Positions 18,444 to 26,449 of a stretch of DNA of 41,053 bases are shown piece after piece. A model generated the notes under the pieces. The model did not search any database, was not told where the DNA came from, and worked only from the letters and a program-made list of their open reading frames with translations. Every line of letters begins with the position of its first letter. Positions within the stretch are counted from its first letter, which is position 1. The position numbers were made by a program, and so were the translations under genes. This DNA comes from Mangrovibacterium sp047972415. GTDB taxonomy: Bacteria; Bacteroidota; Bacteroidia; Bacteroidales; Prolixibacteraceae. Location: NCBI GenBank assembly GCA_047972415.1, contig JBKEAN010000073.1, forward strand, positions 1 to 41,053, given 5' to 3'.

Positions 18444-19661
18444 ATGAGAGGACTTTCAGCTTCTGGTATAATTATTTTTTTCATCGTTATATTGTTTATC
18501 GAGCTTATCGCCTACCTGGGAATTATTCAATTGGCTTCGGGAAGACGGGCACGAAGGTTTGTAACCATTATTTACTGGGCTATTTCTGTCTCGGTTATTT
18601 CTATTTGGCTTTCTGCATTTCTGAATCCGGCGAAAATCAGGGAGACAGCAGACTATGATTATTTCTATTTCGTAATTTCCATTTCGGTTTTAAACCTGTT
18701 TCCTAAGGCATTAATGGCTATTTTTTCGCTTGCCGGGTTGCTGTTACGGCTATTTCACGATAAGTATTACGCAAAATTGGTTAGTCTTGCAGGGGTTATT
18801 ATCAGCTTTGGAATGCTGCTGAGCATTGGCTACGGCCTTTTATTCGGGAAAAATCAGCTTCAGGTGAACCATATTGAACTGGTTACAGACGGTTTACCTG
18901 CTCAATTGGATAAACTAACGGTGGTGCAAATATCAGATCTGCATCTCGGAAGCTTCAATAACGATTCTTTTGTTCGGAAAATCGCTGAAAAAATTAATGA
19001 ATTAAATCCCGATTTATTATTGTTTACGGGCGACATTGTGAACAACTACTACCAGGAAATGATTGGTTTTGAAGATGCACTGGCCTTGATGAAAGCACGA
19101 TACGGTAAATTTGCAATTTTTGGCAATCACGATTATGGCGACTATTCAAACTGGAAAAATGAAGAAAGCAAAAGAGAGAATCACCGAATTATCGGTCAGC
19201 AATTGAGTAATGCCGGCTTCATTTTATTACAGAACGAATCATATAAAGTTAGCCTGAACGATACCTGTCTTTATTTGGTAGGGGTTGAAAACTGGGGGCA
19301 CAAGCCTTTTCCGCAATATGCCCAACTGGATAAGGCTATGGCAAATATTCCAGAACCTGCTTTTACGATTTTGCTTTCGCACGACCCGGCACATTGGGAA
19401 GATGAAGTTGTTCCGAAAACCAGTATTCCGTTAACCCTATCGGGACACACGCACGGTGGGCAATTTGGGTTGAAAATTGGGGGAATCAGCTTTAGCCCGA
19501 TGTACCTTATTCAACCGTTATGGGCTGGACTATACAAGCAAGATGGTCAATTTCTGTACGTTAACCAAGGCACCGGCAGTGTTGGTTTTCCCGGACGAAT
19601 TGATATGAACCCGGAACTAACGGTGTTGACCCTACGCTCAAATAGCCCCAAAATCAACTGA
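18444..19661 (+). CDS. Membrane-bound metallophosphoesterase (YkuE/YaeI type)
   Basis: 405 residues. The N-terminal third has about four hydrophobic helices (roughly 8-30, 40-60, 75-97, 108-131), and the C-terminal two thirds form a calcineurin-like phosphoesterase. All metal motifs are present: VVQISDLHLG near 158, LLFTGDIVNN near 190, FGNHDYGD near 222, LLSHDPAHW near 316, and SGHTHGGQFG near 337. Relatives act on phospholipid- or nucleotide-linked phosphates; the substrate here is not known. The domain order suggests the catalytic domain is held at the membrane. Its 3' end overlaps the convergent peptidase gene by 24 bases. Confidence 0.9.
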   Translation: MRGLSASGIIIFFIVILFIELIAYLGIIQLASGRRARRFVTIIYWAISVSVISIWLSAFLNPAKIRETADYDYFYFVISISVLNLFPKALMAIFSLAGLLLRLFHDKYYAKLVSLAGVIISFGMLLSIGYGLLFGKNQLQVNHIELVTDGLPAQLDKLTVVQISDLHLGSFNNDSFVRKIAEKINELNPDLLLFTGDIVNNYYQEMIGFEDALALMKARYGKFAIFGNHDYGDYSNWKNEESKRENHRIIGQQLSNAGFILLQNESYKVSLNDTCLYLVGVENWGHKPFPQYAQLDKAMANIPEPAFTILLSHDPAHWEDEVVPKTSIPLTLSGHTHGGQFGLKIGGISFSPMYLIQPLWAGLYKQDGQFLYVNQGTGSVGFPGRIDMNPELTVLTLRSNSPKIN

Positions 19662-22508
19662 AAGCAACATTTCAAATCGAAACTCGTTGAAATCGGGCAA
19701 AAACATGGAACGTAACCCGAGCGATACAGGCGCGGGTAACCGTAAAAAGTTTCCATCGCCGGTCAATTCAATACCTATCGAAGTTAAATATTTTTCGTAA
19801 ATGCTGTAAACCGAGCCATCCTGATTATAGGTTTCACCCGTCAGCGAGCTAAAATCATAAAATAACGATGCTCGAATTCGCTTCAGGTAAAACAAGCGCG
19901 AAAGGCTCCAATCGGGGTAACACAGCGGGCTGACATAATCGGCCGAAAAGGTGTAAAGCTGAGTATTCGAAATACGTTGTATGCCACGAGGAAACCGGAC
20001 TACATCTGAAAAGAAAATAGGCTCGTCGGTCTCTTTTTTCTGAAAGCCATTATAGATGCGAATGCCCTGGTTCCGGACAAGTCCTGGAAAATATAAATAC
20101 GATTGCAATGCCTTTAAATCGCCAATTTCGGTACCTCTGCCTGGACTGTTCTTATAAACCAGTTCCAGCGTTTGCCCCCACTTAGGTTGTAAATCGAGCT
20201 CGGAATAACGAAGTATATTTTGCCCGTAAACTCGATACGACATGGATTGGTAGTAGCCTTCGTAAAATTGATGCGGGGTACTGGCATTGTGGCGGATTTG
20301 CTTGTAGCTGTATTCGGCCGATGGCTGAACAAGTTGGCTCCACTTTCCACTACTAAATCGCAACGGAACCCGGAGCCCCAATTCGTAGCCCAACTCGTGC
20401 CATGAAAACGGAACCAGCACGGTATCACCCGCTTGTTCAATGAGCCTATAATTCGATTTTCGTTTCCCGTAATTCACTTCAGCCCGGATGATTGGGAACA
20501 ACCCGGTATACTCAATACTTCCCCTAAACTTTCCGGATCGTTCAGACCAATCATAATCATACCCCAAATGGGCAGTTGCAGTACCTAATTTGTTTTGCGA
20601 TAAAACCGATACCCCCGGCTTTATTTCATAGTCGTTTACATTGATATAAGCTGGCGCCCAACTGTGAAAGTTAAAGAAATGAGCCAATTTTCGATATGGT
20701 TTTGACTGATAAACAAGGCTATCCGGAATGCCGAAATCAGCCAATTCGGCTTCCTGCTCAGCTAATTTGTCCGCCAGTGAATTCGAAATTTGTTTCCGAT
20801 GGGGAGATGGAGTATTTACAAAGTTCGTACTGTCCAACTGTACAAGTTGAAATCCAGTAGATGTATAATTACTATAAATAAGATGTTCTTCATCAAGTTG
20901 TGCATAATCAGCACCAAAGGCCGCATCTGTTAATTGACGGTTCTGCAGCGATTGTAATCCAAAAGCAAAAATATTATCGACCCCGGTTGCAGCCGACGTG
21001 TAAATCAGTTGTCCGTTACTGTAACGCAAGTTGCGCATATCAACACGGGTTGGTTCCGTTAACCGGGAAAACCGGCTATTATTCAAATCCAACTTTCCCA
21101 AGTATTTACCATCAGTACCTAGTCCTATAAAATAAATATAGTCTTGCTGTTCATCCCAAGCCGGGGGTATCAGGTAGTCATTGGTCGGCGTTCGAAACTC
21201 GTTTATCAAACGACCATCCTGTAAATCGAAAACTACAAGGCTGTAATGATTTTGGTCGTCTACAGCCACTGCTGCCGCTTGTTTTCCAGCAGGCGAAATA
21301 ACAGGCGCAAATAATTGTTTCGAAAACTGAAACTCCTGCTTCTTTCGAGTTTTCAAATCGTAGGTGACGATAACCGATTTATCGGCATGTTCCCAACGTA
21401 CATCGGCCCTTCGCTCGGCCCAGATGAGTTTTTGTCCGCGTGCAGAGAAGCTCTCGCCGAGTATGCTTCCTGGCGTAAACAGAAGCTCTTCTCTCCCATC
21501 TTTAAGCGTTACAATCCGTCCAATGTCGTCGCGGCTTTGTTTGTAAACAACTACTGATTTGTCGAATAAAAACCATGAATAAACATAATTGGTGTAATTT
21601 CGGGCATCGAGGCTCAGCTCCTCCGCCTTGTTCCCGGAACGACCTGCTGTGTCTGCTGCCCAGGTCCGGCGATAGTCATCAAATAAATCGGTGTAAAGCA
21701 CTTCTTTGCTTTTTCCGGTCTGTTGTTTCATAACCCGGTTGAACGGGTTTACCGACAAGGGTTTGCTGGCTATTTCAGCTAACACATCGGCCCAAATTTT
21801 CTGTCCGTATTTTTCACGGATCCCGCCCACCATGTACCATCCAAATTGGTAGCGGTTGGGTACATAATCGCGGTAACTTCCTAGTGTTGCCTTGTCGTAG
21901 CTGTATGGTCTATCCTTCAATACCTGCGCTTTGTGCTCCATTAAAAACGACGGATTTCGCCCTCGTCCGGTTTCGGTCAGCGCTGTTTCTGCCACTACGG
22001 CATCTCCTTCGAGAAACCAAAACGGCAAATACAAACCTGCAATGGCAGCGGCAGCCTGCTCACCAAATAAAGCCTTCAACCAAAACGGCATTTTGGTTTC
22101 CAGATTATCCATTTGAACCACATGCCTGTACTCGTGAACCGCCAGTTGGTCTAACCAATCCTGAGCATAAATACGTTGATGCGGAGTTGGATACAGCTCG
22201 ACCCGTTTTGGCGACCAGGCGAGCATTCCGTTAGAGTTGACGGTATGCGTATGTAAAACAACCGCGATTTTGCGAGGGCTTTCTCCCAAACTTTCGGCTC
22301 CCGGGCGGTAAACCGATTCGAACCGCCAGGCAATTTTTTTTGCCTGTTGCTCGTAATCGTCCGGGAAAATGATCCGAAAATGCGCAGTTTCAATTTCTCG
22401 CCACTTCAACTTGCCCGGATCGGATCCGGTGGAATAATACTGGCTGTAAGCCTGAAAACTTAAGATTAAAAATAGCGCAATGGACAGGAATCTCTTTGTT
22501 CGGTTCAT
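19638..22508 (-). CDS. Large secreted HExxH peptidase-like protein with beta-propeller and barrel-like C-terminus
   Basis: 956 residues with a signal peptide (cleaved near AYSQ, 20-23). The N-terminal domain carries HEYRH (125-129), an HExxH zinc site, and FWFLEGDAV with Glu167 as the likely third ligand, the arrangement of gluzincin MA-like peptidases. The middle (about 300-600) has WD40/TolB-type repeats (GRIVTLKDGREELLF, YDLKTRKKQEF, VVFDLQDGRLINEF). The last 300 or so residues alternate like an outer-membrane beta-barrel and end in an aromatic-containing strand (EMLLSVDFGAI). This layout is known in Bacteroidota but has no established function to my knowledge. It probably sits at the outer membrane with the peptidase outside or in the periplasm. 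It appears to be a single-gene unit. Confidence 0.8.
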   Translation of the reverse strand: MNRTKRFLSIALFLILSFQAYSQYYSTGSDPGKLKWREIETAHFRIIFPDDYEQQAKKIAWRFESVYRPGAESLGESPRKIAVVLHTHTVNSNGMLAWSPKRVELYPTPHQRIYAQDWLDQLAVHEYRHVVQMDNLETKMPFWLKALFGEQAAAAIAGLYLPFWFLEGDAVVAETALTETGRGRNPSFLMEHKAQVLKDRPYSYDKATLGSYRDYVPNRYQFGWYMVGGIREKYGQKIWADVLAEIASKPLSVNPFNRVMKQQTGKSKEVLYTDLFDDYRRTWAADTAGRSGNKAEELSLDARNYTNYVYSWFLFDKSVVVYKQSRDDIGRIVTLKDGREELLFTPGSILGESFSARGQKLIWAERRADVRWEHADKSVIVTYDLKTRKKQEFQFSKQLFAPVISPAGKQAAAVAVDDQNHYSLVVFDLQDGRLINEFRTPTNDYLIPPAWDEQQDYIYFIGLGTDGKYLGKLDLNNSRFSRLTEPTRVDMRNLRYSNGQLIYTSAATGVDNIFAFGLQSLQNRQLTDAAFGADYAQLDEEHLIYSNYTSTGFQLVQLDSTNFVNTPSPHRKQISNSLADKLAEQEAELADFGIPDSLVYQSKPYRKLAHFFNFHSWAPAYINVNDYEIKPGVSVLSQNKLGTATAHLGYDYDWSERSGKFRGSIEYTGLFPIIRAEVNYGKRKSNYRLIEQAGDTVLVPFSWHELGYELGLRVPLRFSSGKWSQLVQPSAEYSYKQIRHNASTPHQFYEGYYQSMSYRVYGQNILRYSELDLQPKWGQTLELVYKNSPGRGTEIGDLKALQSYLYFPGLVRNQGIRIYNGFQKKETDEPIFFSDVVRFPRGIQRISNTQLYTFSADYVSPLCYPDWSLSRLFYLKRIRASLFYDFSSLTGETYNQDGSVYSIYEKYLTSIGIELTGDGNFLRLPAPVSLGLRSMFLPDFNEFRFEMLLSVDFGAI

Positions 22509-22640
22509 TCAATTTGGAAGTTGCATATATTGGGCTGAAAATAGCTAAAAAATGCTGTTTTCGCACATTTCAGGTCAAACGCATTTAAAATCAAGTAATT
22601 TCATTAGGTATTCATTGTCCCAACCGACTTTAAGCCGTTT

Positions 22641-22998
22641 CCCTGGATCGGAAATAATCACTTCGCGCCCTGCTCGCACAAAACAGAAAGTGCCATCAAA
22701 ATAGCCGGCGAAGAGCCCGATGTTACTAGGATTTAGCTTGGAGCAACATCTGCTTGATATTCGTTCCGGTAGTGTTCAGAAATGGCTTCGCGCAGTTCCG
22801 GATCACTCAGACTGTGCATATAGTGCGTCTGATTTCCGCTGACGGCATCAACAACAGCTTCTTTCACACATAACGGCATGTCGAAATCGGGCTCGCCTAC
22901 TTCCATATGGAGAATGTGCCGACCCTGTTTTTCCATTTCCTACGCTTTTTCACAATAAACGGATTTATTTCCCTGGCACGCGAAGCTATCAGGTCGAT
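22641..22998 (-). pseudogene. Decayed class I/II pyridoxal-phosphate aminotransferase, N-terminal relic
   Basis: Reading the minus strand downwards from 22998 gives IDLIASRAREINPFIV, then a shift of frame with about 13 bases missing, then EKA-stop-EMEKQGRHILHMEVGEPDFD and THYMHSLSDPELREAI, which is the N-terminus of a PLP aminotransferase. A TAG replaces a probable CAG (Gln) just before EMEKQG. A second stop sits where PSN-ILVTSGSSPA is expected. A one-base loss then moves the frame again before REVIISDPG. Similarity stops at about 22641, and the PLP-lysine region is absent. At least two stops and two frameshifts plus truncation mean no active enzyme. An intact copy may exist elsewhere in the genome. 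Confidence 0.8.
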
Positions 22999-23056
22999 TT
23001 TTGATTGTTAACCGAAATTACACAAACTAGCAGTGAATACAAGCGCTCCGCACAAA

Positions 23057-23563
23057 TCAATAGCCTGTTGGGTTCCGGTTGACACTGACACCGCCTCCAA
23101 TTCTGAATTTGTCAGACACTTTGTATTCGAGGTAAAGATTGACACCCTGAAAATTCATCTGCGAAGGATGGTTACTTTGAACCGGGTTGAAGATTGAATT
23201 GGCAGAAATACTGCTTCCTGAGAGCAACAGTCTATCACTCAGCCGATAGGTTGCCGCGCTATTGACTGAAAAGTTGCTCAAAAACGGATGAAATGGATGT
23301 ATTGATGTAAAAGAAGCCGATCCTACAGTTCCGTAATAATCGGCTGGTTGAACCATGAGCGGACTTTTCCAGCCAAACTGTGGTTTCAGTTCCAACAAAT
23401 GGGGAAGCAATGGCCCAAAACTGGATTGCTCACTGAAAATGAACAAGTCGCGGTACAACATATCAGCTTCAACAGCGCTTATTTGCAAACTGTCGGCACG
23501 TTCCTGCGCGCGGACAAAATTTACAACAAGCACAACAAGCAGAACCAGCACATACTTCAACAT
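23057..23563 (-). CDS. Secreted envelope protein of unknown function
   Basis: 168 residues with a signal peptide (hydrophobic 3-16, cleavage after VRAQ). The C-terminal part has alternating polar and hydrophobic strands (SQMNFQGVNLYLEYKV, FRIGGGVSVN) suggestive of outer-membrane beta structure, but it is too short to be a whole barrel. The ATG at 23563 is preferred over an in-frame TTG two codons upstream. It lies six bases after the porin-like gene and is likely its co-transcribed partner. No family is recognised. Confidence 0.65.
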   Translation of the reverse strand: MLKYVLVLLVVLVVNFVRAQERADSLQISAVEADMLYRDLFIFSEQSSFGPLLPHLLELKPQFGWKSPLMVQPADYYGTVGSASFTSIHPFHPFLSNFSVNSAATYRLSDRLLLSGSSISANSIFNPVQSNHPSQMNFQGVNLYLEYKVSDKFRIGGGVSVNRNPTGY

Positions 23564-23569
23564 CGCCAA

Positions 23570-24145
23570 TTACAAAATTTTGAAGCCCAAAGTAACCATA
23601 AAAATATTGCTTTTAAGGTCTCCGTCTATGTTTTTTTGGATATCGCTCAAGCTGTTTTCCATACGGGCATCAAGCGACATAAACAGAAAGTCGACACCTG
23701 CGCCGTACTGAATACCAACGTAGTTGTTTTCAAAACGTTCAGAATCGATACTTTCCAATTGGCTGTTGTCAACTTTTGTGACAAACGAAAACACCGGGCC
23801 GGCATTCAACCGAATATTGAATGTAGGGAGTTTCAACAACTTCACTCCCAGAAGTACCGGAACGTCCACACAATCCATATTAAACGATTCGGTTCTCGAA
23901 ACATCGGACAATTTTCCGCCTTTTGATGTAAAATAAACTTCGGGTTGAATGTAGATCGAGTTCAGGTTTACCCTGGCAAAAGCCCCAACCAAGAAGTTAT
24001 TGATTGAACCATCGTTAAATTGTTCCAGGTTGGTTTTCAATTCCGATGTTGTGTAACCGGCTTTCAATCCAATATTTAAAGGCGACTGCCCATACGCAAA
24101 CGGAATAACCAATAATAGCACCGATAAAGTGAGTATTCGTTTCAT
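23570..24145 (-). CDS. Outer-membrane beta-barrel porin-family protein
   Basis: 191 residues with a signal peptide (cleavage after YGQ near 20). The pattern matches the PF13568 type small barrel common in Bacteroidota: GLKAGYTTSELKTN, GAFARVNLNSIYIQPEVYFTSKGG, VPVLLGVKLLKLPTFNIRLNAGP, GIQYGAGVDF, DARMENSLSDI, and a terminal strand FMVTLGFKIL. The role is unknown, since such proteins include structural barrels and small channels. It heads a two-gene unit with the small secreted protein at 23057. Confidence 0.87.
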   Translation of the reverse strand: MKRILTLSVLLLVIPFAYGQSPLNIGLKAGYTTSELKTNLEQFNDGSINNFLVGAFARVNLNSIYIQPEVYFTSKGGKLSDVSRTESFNMDCVDVPVLLGVKLLKLPTFNIRLNAGPVFSFVTKVDNSQLESIDSERFENNYVGIQYGAGVDFLFMSLDARMENSLSDIQKNIDGDLKSNIFMVTLGFKIL

Positions 24146-24464
24146 TGTTCTGTTTTTTTGTTTCGTTTTCTTCTAAAATCGGGATCCAACTTAGTGATGT
24201 GTACCTGTATAACAACGAAAACGAGCCGGGGTTCCGATTTTTTGTCTGACGGGGAATTTTTGAGCGTAACAAGATTCAGCTTTGTTTTTGTTCCATTGGA
24301 GCCTAATAAACAAACAGCTAGGGATATAGCCAACGAAATTTCAAAAAAAAATCGCCAAACTATTGGAAAAATAAAAAAAAATCGAGTAGTTTGAATTTAT
24401 TCAAAATAATCTCGAAATAATCGTTTAAAGATTTATTAATTAAGTTATTAGACTTTCAACAAAA

Positions 24465-24674
24465 ATGAAATCGAACAAACACTCAAACAAGAATCTAAAG
24501 CATTCTGATATTGAGAAAAGTGATTCAGGAAGCCAACATGCTAAAGGTGTAAAAAAAGACAGAAGTGCCAAGAAACGCCTATCTATCTACGATGAGTTTG
24601 ACGATGAAGAGGAATTCGATGTAAAAAAGACTAGTGGAAAAGTATACGATGAAAATGAAGAAGAGGATAACTAA
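24465..24674 (+). CDS. Small highly charged protein of unknown function
   Basis: 69 residues: a Lys/Ser/His-rich first half (MKSNKHSNKNLKHS) and an acidic second half (YDEFDDEEEFDVKK, ENEEEDN). It has no hydrophobic segment, so it is probably cytoplasmic and disordered. No family is recognised. The stop codon overlaps the loop of the following hairpin. Its isolated position between two minus-strand units and the terminator support a real gene. Confidence 0.6.
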   Translation: MKSNKHSNKNLKHSDIEKSDSGSQHAKGVKKDRSAKKRLSIYDEFDDEEEFDVKKTSGKVYDENEEEDN

Positions 24675-24688
24675 CCATCCTCTTCTTT
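24658..24688 (+). terminator. Terminator hairpin overlapping the end of the small charged protein
   Basis: A perfect 11-base stem, AAGAAGAGGAT at 24658-24668 with ATCCTCTTCTT at 24677-24687, and an 8-base loop that contains the stop codon. The T tract is short (TTCTTT), so efficiency is uncertain. Confidence 0.65.
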
Positions 24689-24707
24689 ACATATAAGTAA
24701 CTACTAT

Positions 24708-25031
24708 TCAATAAACAATCTTTAAACTATCAATTTCGTGTAAGCTGATAGTTGGCATTTGGCCATCCCCTATCTTTTTCAGTACCAAACGCCCCACTTT
24801 CCGGGCGTCCTGTTCCGACTGAAACGACTTGATACCGGATATTGCAGGAATTGACGGCTGATTGATATACGCTTTGCCTTCAATTATAATTTTATAGCCC
24901 CAGCCACTATCGGTTTGAACCGTTTCCAAACGGGCAATCTGTTGGGGTTGGCACGAAAAAAATATTACTCCTGAGATTCCCAGGAGTAATACTATATTTT
25001 TAACGACTGTTCGTGTGAATTTCTTCTGCAT
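24708..25031 (-). CDS. DUF4907 lipoprotein
   Basis: 107 residues. The N-terminus is a lipoprotein signal (hydrophobic 10-26, Cys27 after FFS). The mature part carries the DUF4907 pattern: TVQTDSGWGYKIIIEGKAYI, NQPSIPAISGIKSFQS, and PTISLHEIDSL near the end. The ATG at 25031 is chosen because upstream residues lack a signal and would overlap the Kelch gene. Only one base separates the two genes, which implies an operon. Family function is unknown. Confidence 0.82.
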   Translation of the reverse strand: MQKKFTRTVVKNIVLLLGISGVIFFSCQPQQIARLETVQTDSGWGYKIIIEGKAYINQPSIPAISGIKSFQSEQDARKVGRLVLKKIGDGQMPTISLHEIDSLKIVY

Positions 25032-25032
25032 G

Positions 25033-26106
25033 TTAATACGTTGTATCATCGAATTCAGCATTCGGATAGAATGTCCAAACATCGTCGAAATAAGCTGAGC
25101 TACCTTGCTGTCCGGTAAGCACATAGCCTACATCACCCACCGTAAAAGCTACCGCATTAAAACGTGCCGCACCTTCGAATGGTGTTTTTTCAGTCCAAAG
25201 GTCGGTCGAAGGGTTGTATTCCCAAACATCCGAGCCGGCGGCGTTTTTACCACCTGTTGCAATATAAGCTTTTCCTCCCATCGTAAAAGCAACTGCTTGG
25301 TTACGGGCAATAGAGTAATCGTCATCATAGCTTTCGTCGCTTTTATCTTCGATTGAGCGCAAGCGGGTCCAAGCGTTTGTCTCTGGATTGTAGCTTGACA
25401 ACTCTGAGGAATATGAACTATTATTTGTACCGGTACAAACATAGGCAATATTGTTAATCACAAAAGCTACGGCATCTTGTCTTTTTTCACCTAGGAAATC
25501 CGTAATTTGAGACCAACTATCGGTTGAAGGATCATAAGCATAAAAATCGTTGTATTCTACGCCGTCTTTATCAACTCCAGTTCCTACATAGCCAATATCA
25601 TTAATCGAGAAAGCAACCATCCCTTCGCGCCCTAGTAACTCGGGGCTATTTACGTTGTCGGTAGCCAACGAAGCAACTTCAACCCAAGTATTAGCTTCGG
25701 GATCGTACGCCCAAAAATCTTTCTGTTTGGTACCATTGGTTCCGTTAAATCCGGTTCCAACATAAAGTTTACCATCGGCTGTAAATGCAACTGCATTGGT
25801 TCGGGCATCTCCACCAAAAGCAGCAACCTGAGACCAGGATGTACCGTCATAAGACCAAAAGTCTTTCAGGCGTTCTTTCGTATTGATATTATAACCTGTA
25901 CCAACATAAGCCTCGCCATCCAATACTGCGGCAACAGCGCTGGAACGCGGAACACCGCTAAAAGACGATATTTTAACCCAGTCGCCAACCAAATCATCTT
26001 CATCACTTCCGTTACATGCAGCAAAAGGACCTATAATAGCCAGTACTAAACCAAGCTTTGCCAGCTGGGTACACCATTTATTCAGAAAGAAATTTTTACG
26101 AATCAT
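25033..26106 (-). CDS. Kelch-repeat lipoprotein
   Basis: 357 residues, with a lipoprotein signal ending PFAAC at about residue 31. The rest is a run of about six Kelch-type repeats, each with the pattern A-V-A-F-x-x-x-x-x-x-Y-V-G-T-G followed by a W-x-Y-D/N-P segment (FWAYDPEANTWVEV, FYAYDPSTDSWSQI, SSYNPETNAWTRL, VWEYNPSTDLWTEK), which should form a six- or seven-bladed propeller. Such propellers bind proteins or glycans. It is the first gene of the pair with the DUF4907 lipoprotein and has a promoter box 28 bases upstream. In Bacteroidota this gene often sits next to DUF4270 and DUF4907 genes, as here. Confidence 0.88.
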   Translation of the reverse strand: MIRKNFFLNKWCTQLAKLGLVLAIIGPFAACNGSDEDDLVGDWVKISSFSGVPRSSAVAAVLDGEAYVGTGYNINTKERLKDFWSYDGTSWSQVAAFGGDARTNAVAFTADGKLYVGTGFNGTNGTKQKDFWAYDPEANTWVEVASLATDNVNSPELLGREGMVAFSINDIGYVGTGVDKDGVEYNDFYAYDPSTDSWSQITDFLGEKRQDAVAFVINNIAYVCTGTNNSSYSSELSSYNPETNAWTRLRSIEDKSDESYDDDYSIARNQAVAFTMGGKAYIATGGKNAAGSDVWEYNPSTDLWTEKTPFEGAARFNAVAFTVGDVGYVLTGQQGSSAYFDDVWTFYPNAEFDDTTY

Positions 26107-26134
26107 CTTGGAAAAAAATTATTCAGTTAGGCCG

Positions 26135-26142
26135 CAAACATA
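26135..26142 (-). promoter_or_regulatory. Candidate -7 promoter box for the Kelch-DUF4907 pair
   Basis: On the minus strand the sequence is TATGTTTG, an exact TAnnTTTG match, 28 bases before the ATG at 26106. The -33 region is T-rich without a clear TTTG. Confidence 0.4.
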
Positions 26143-26384
26143 TAAGCTTGGCGAGTATTGAAAAAAAATGATAGACGAAAACGTTTATTTTCTATATATA
26201 ACGAGTTTTTATCCACATAACATACTTATTTGTCTATTTCCTCCAAATAATAGTTAAAAATATTAGCAATATTTAACAGTAATTAAGCCCAGTTCAGTGG
26301 TAAATGGCTTTTAGTCGATGTTTTTAATCGATTAAGTGATTTTTTTGTATTTTTCATCGATATTTCTTTTGCCTGTTGGCACAA

Positions 26385-26392
26385 TACTTTTG
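26385..26392 (+). promoter_or_regulatory. Candidate -7 promoter box for the DUF4270 gene
   Basis: TACTTTTG matches TAnnTTTG and lies 57 bases before the ATG at 26450. It is the mirror partner of the box at 26135 in this divergent intergenic region. Confidence 0.35.
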
Positions 26393-26449
26393 TTTTGCAG
26401 GCTAAGTCTATTTTACATGGTATTTGGAGTAAAAATCATATCAAAATAT

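Noticed and set aside
22575..22640. Tail after the aminotransferase relic as part of a second gene
   Set aside because: Only about 20 codons are readable before a stop and no family is recognised, so it is left inside the note on the relic.
26336..26449. GTG-led N-terminal extension of the DUF4270 protein
   Set aside because: The lipoprotein signal begins at the ATG at 26450, and the extension covers the promoter box at 26385.
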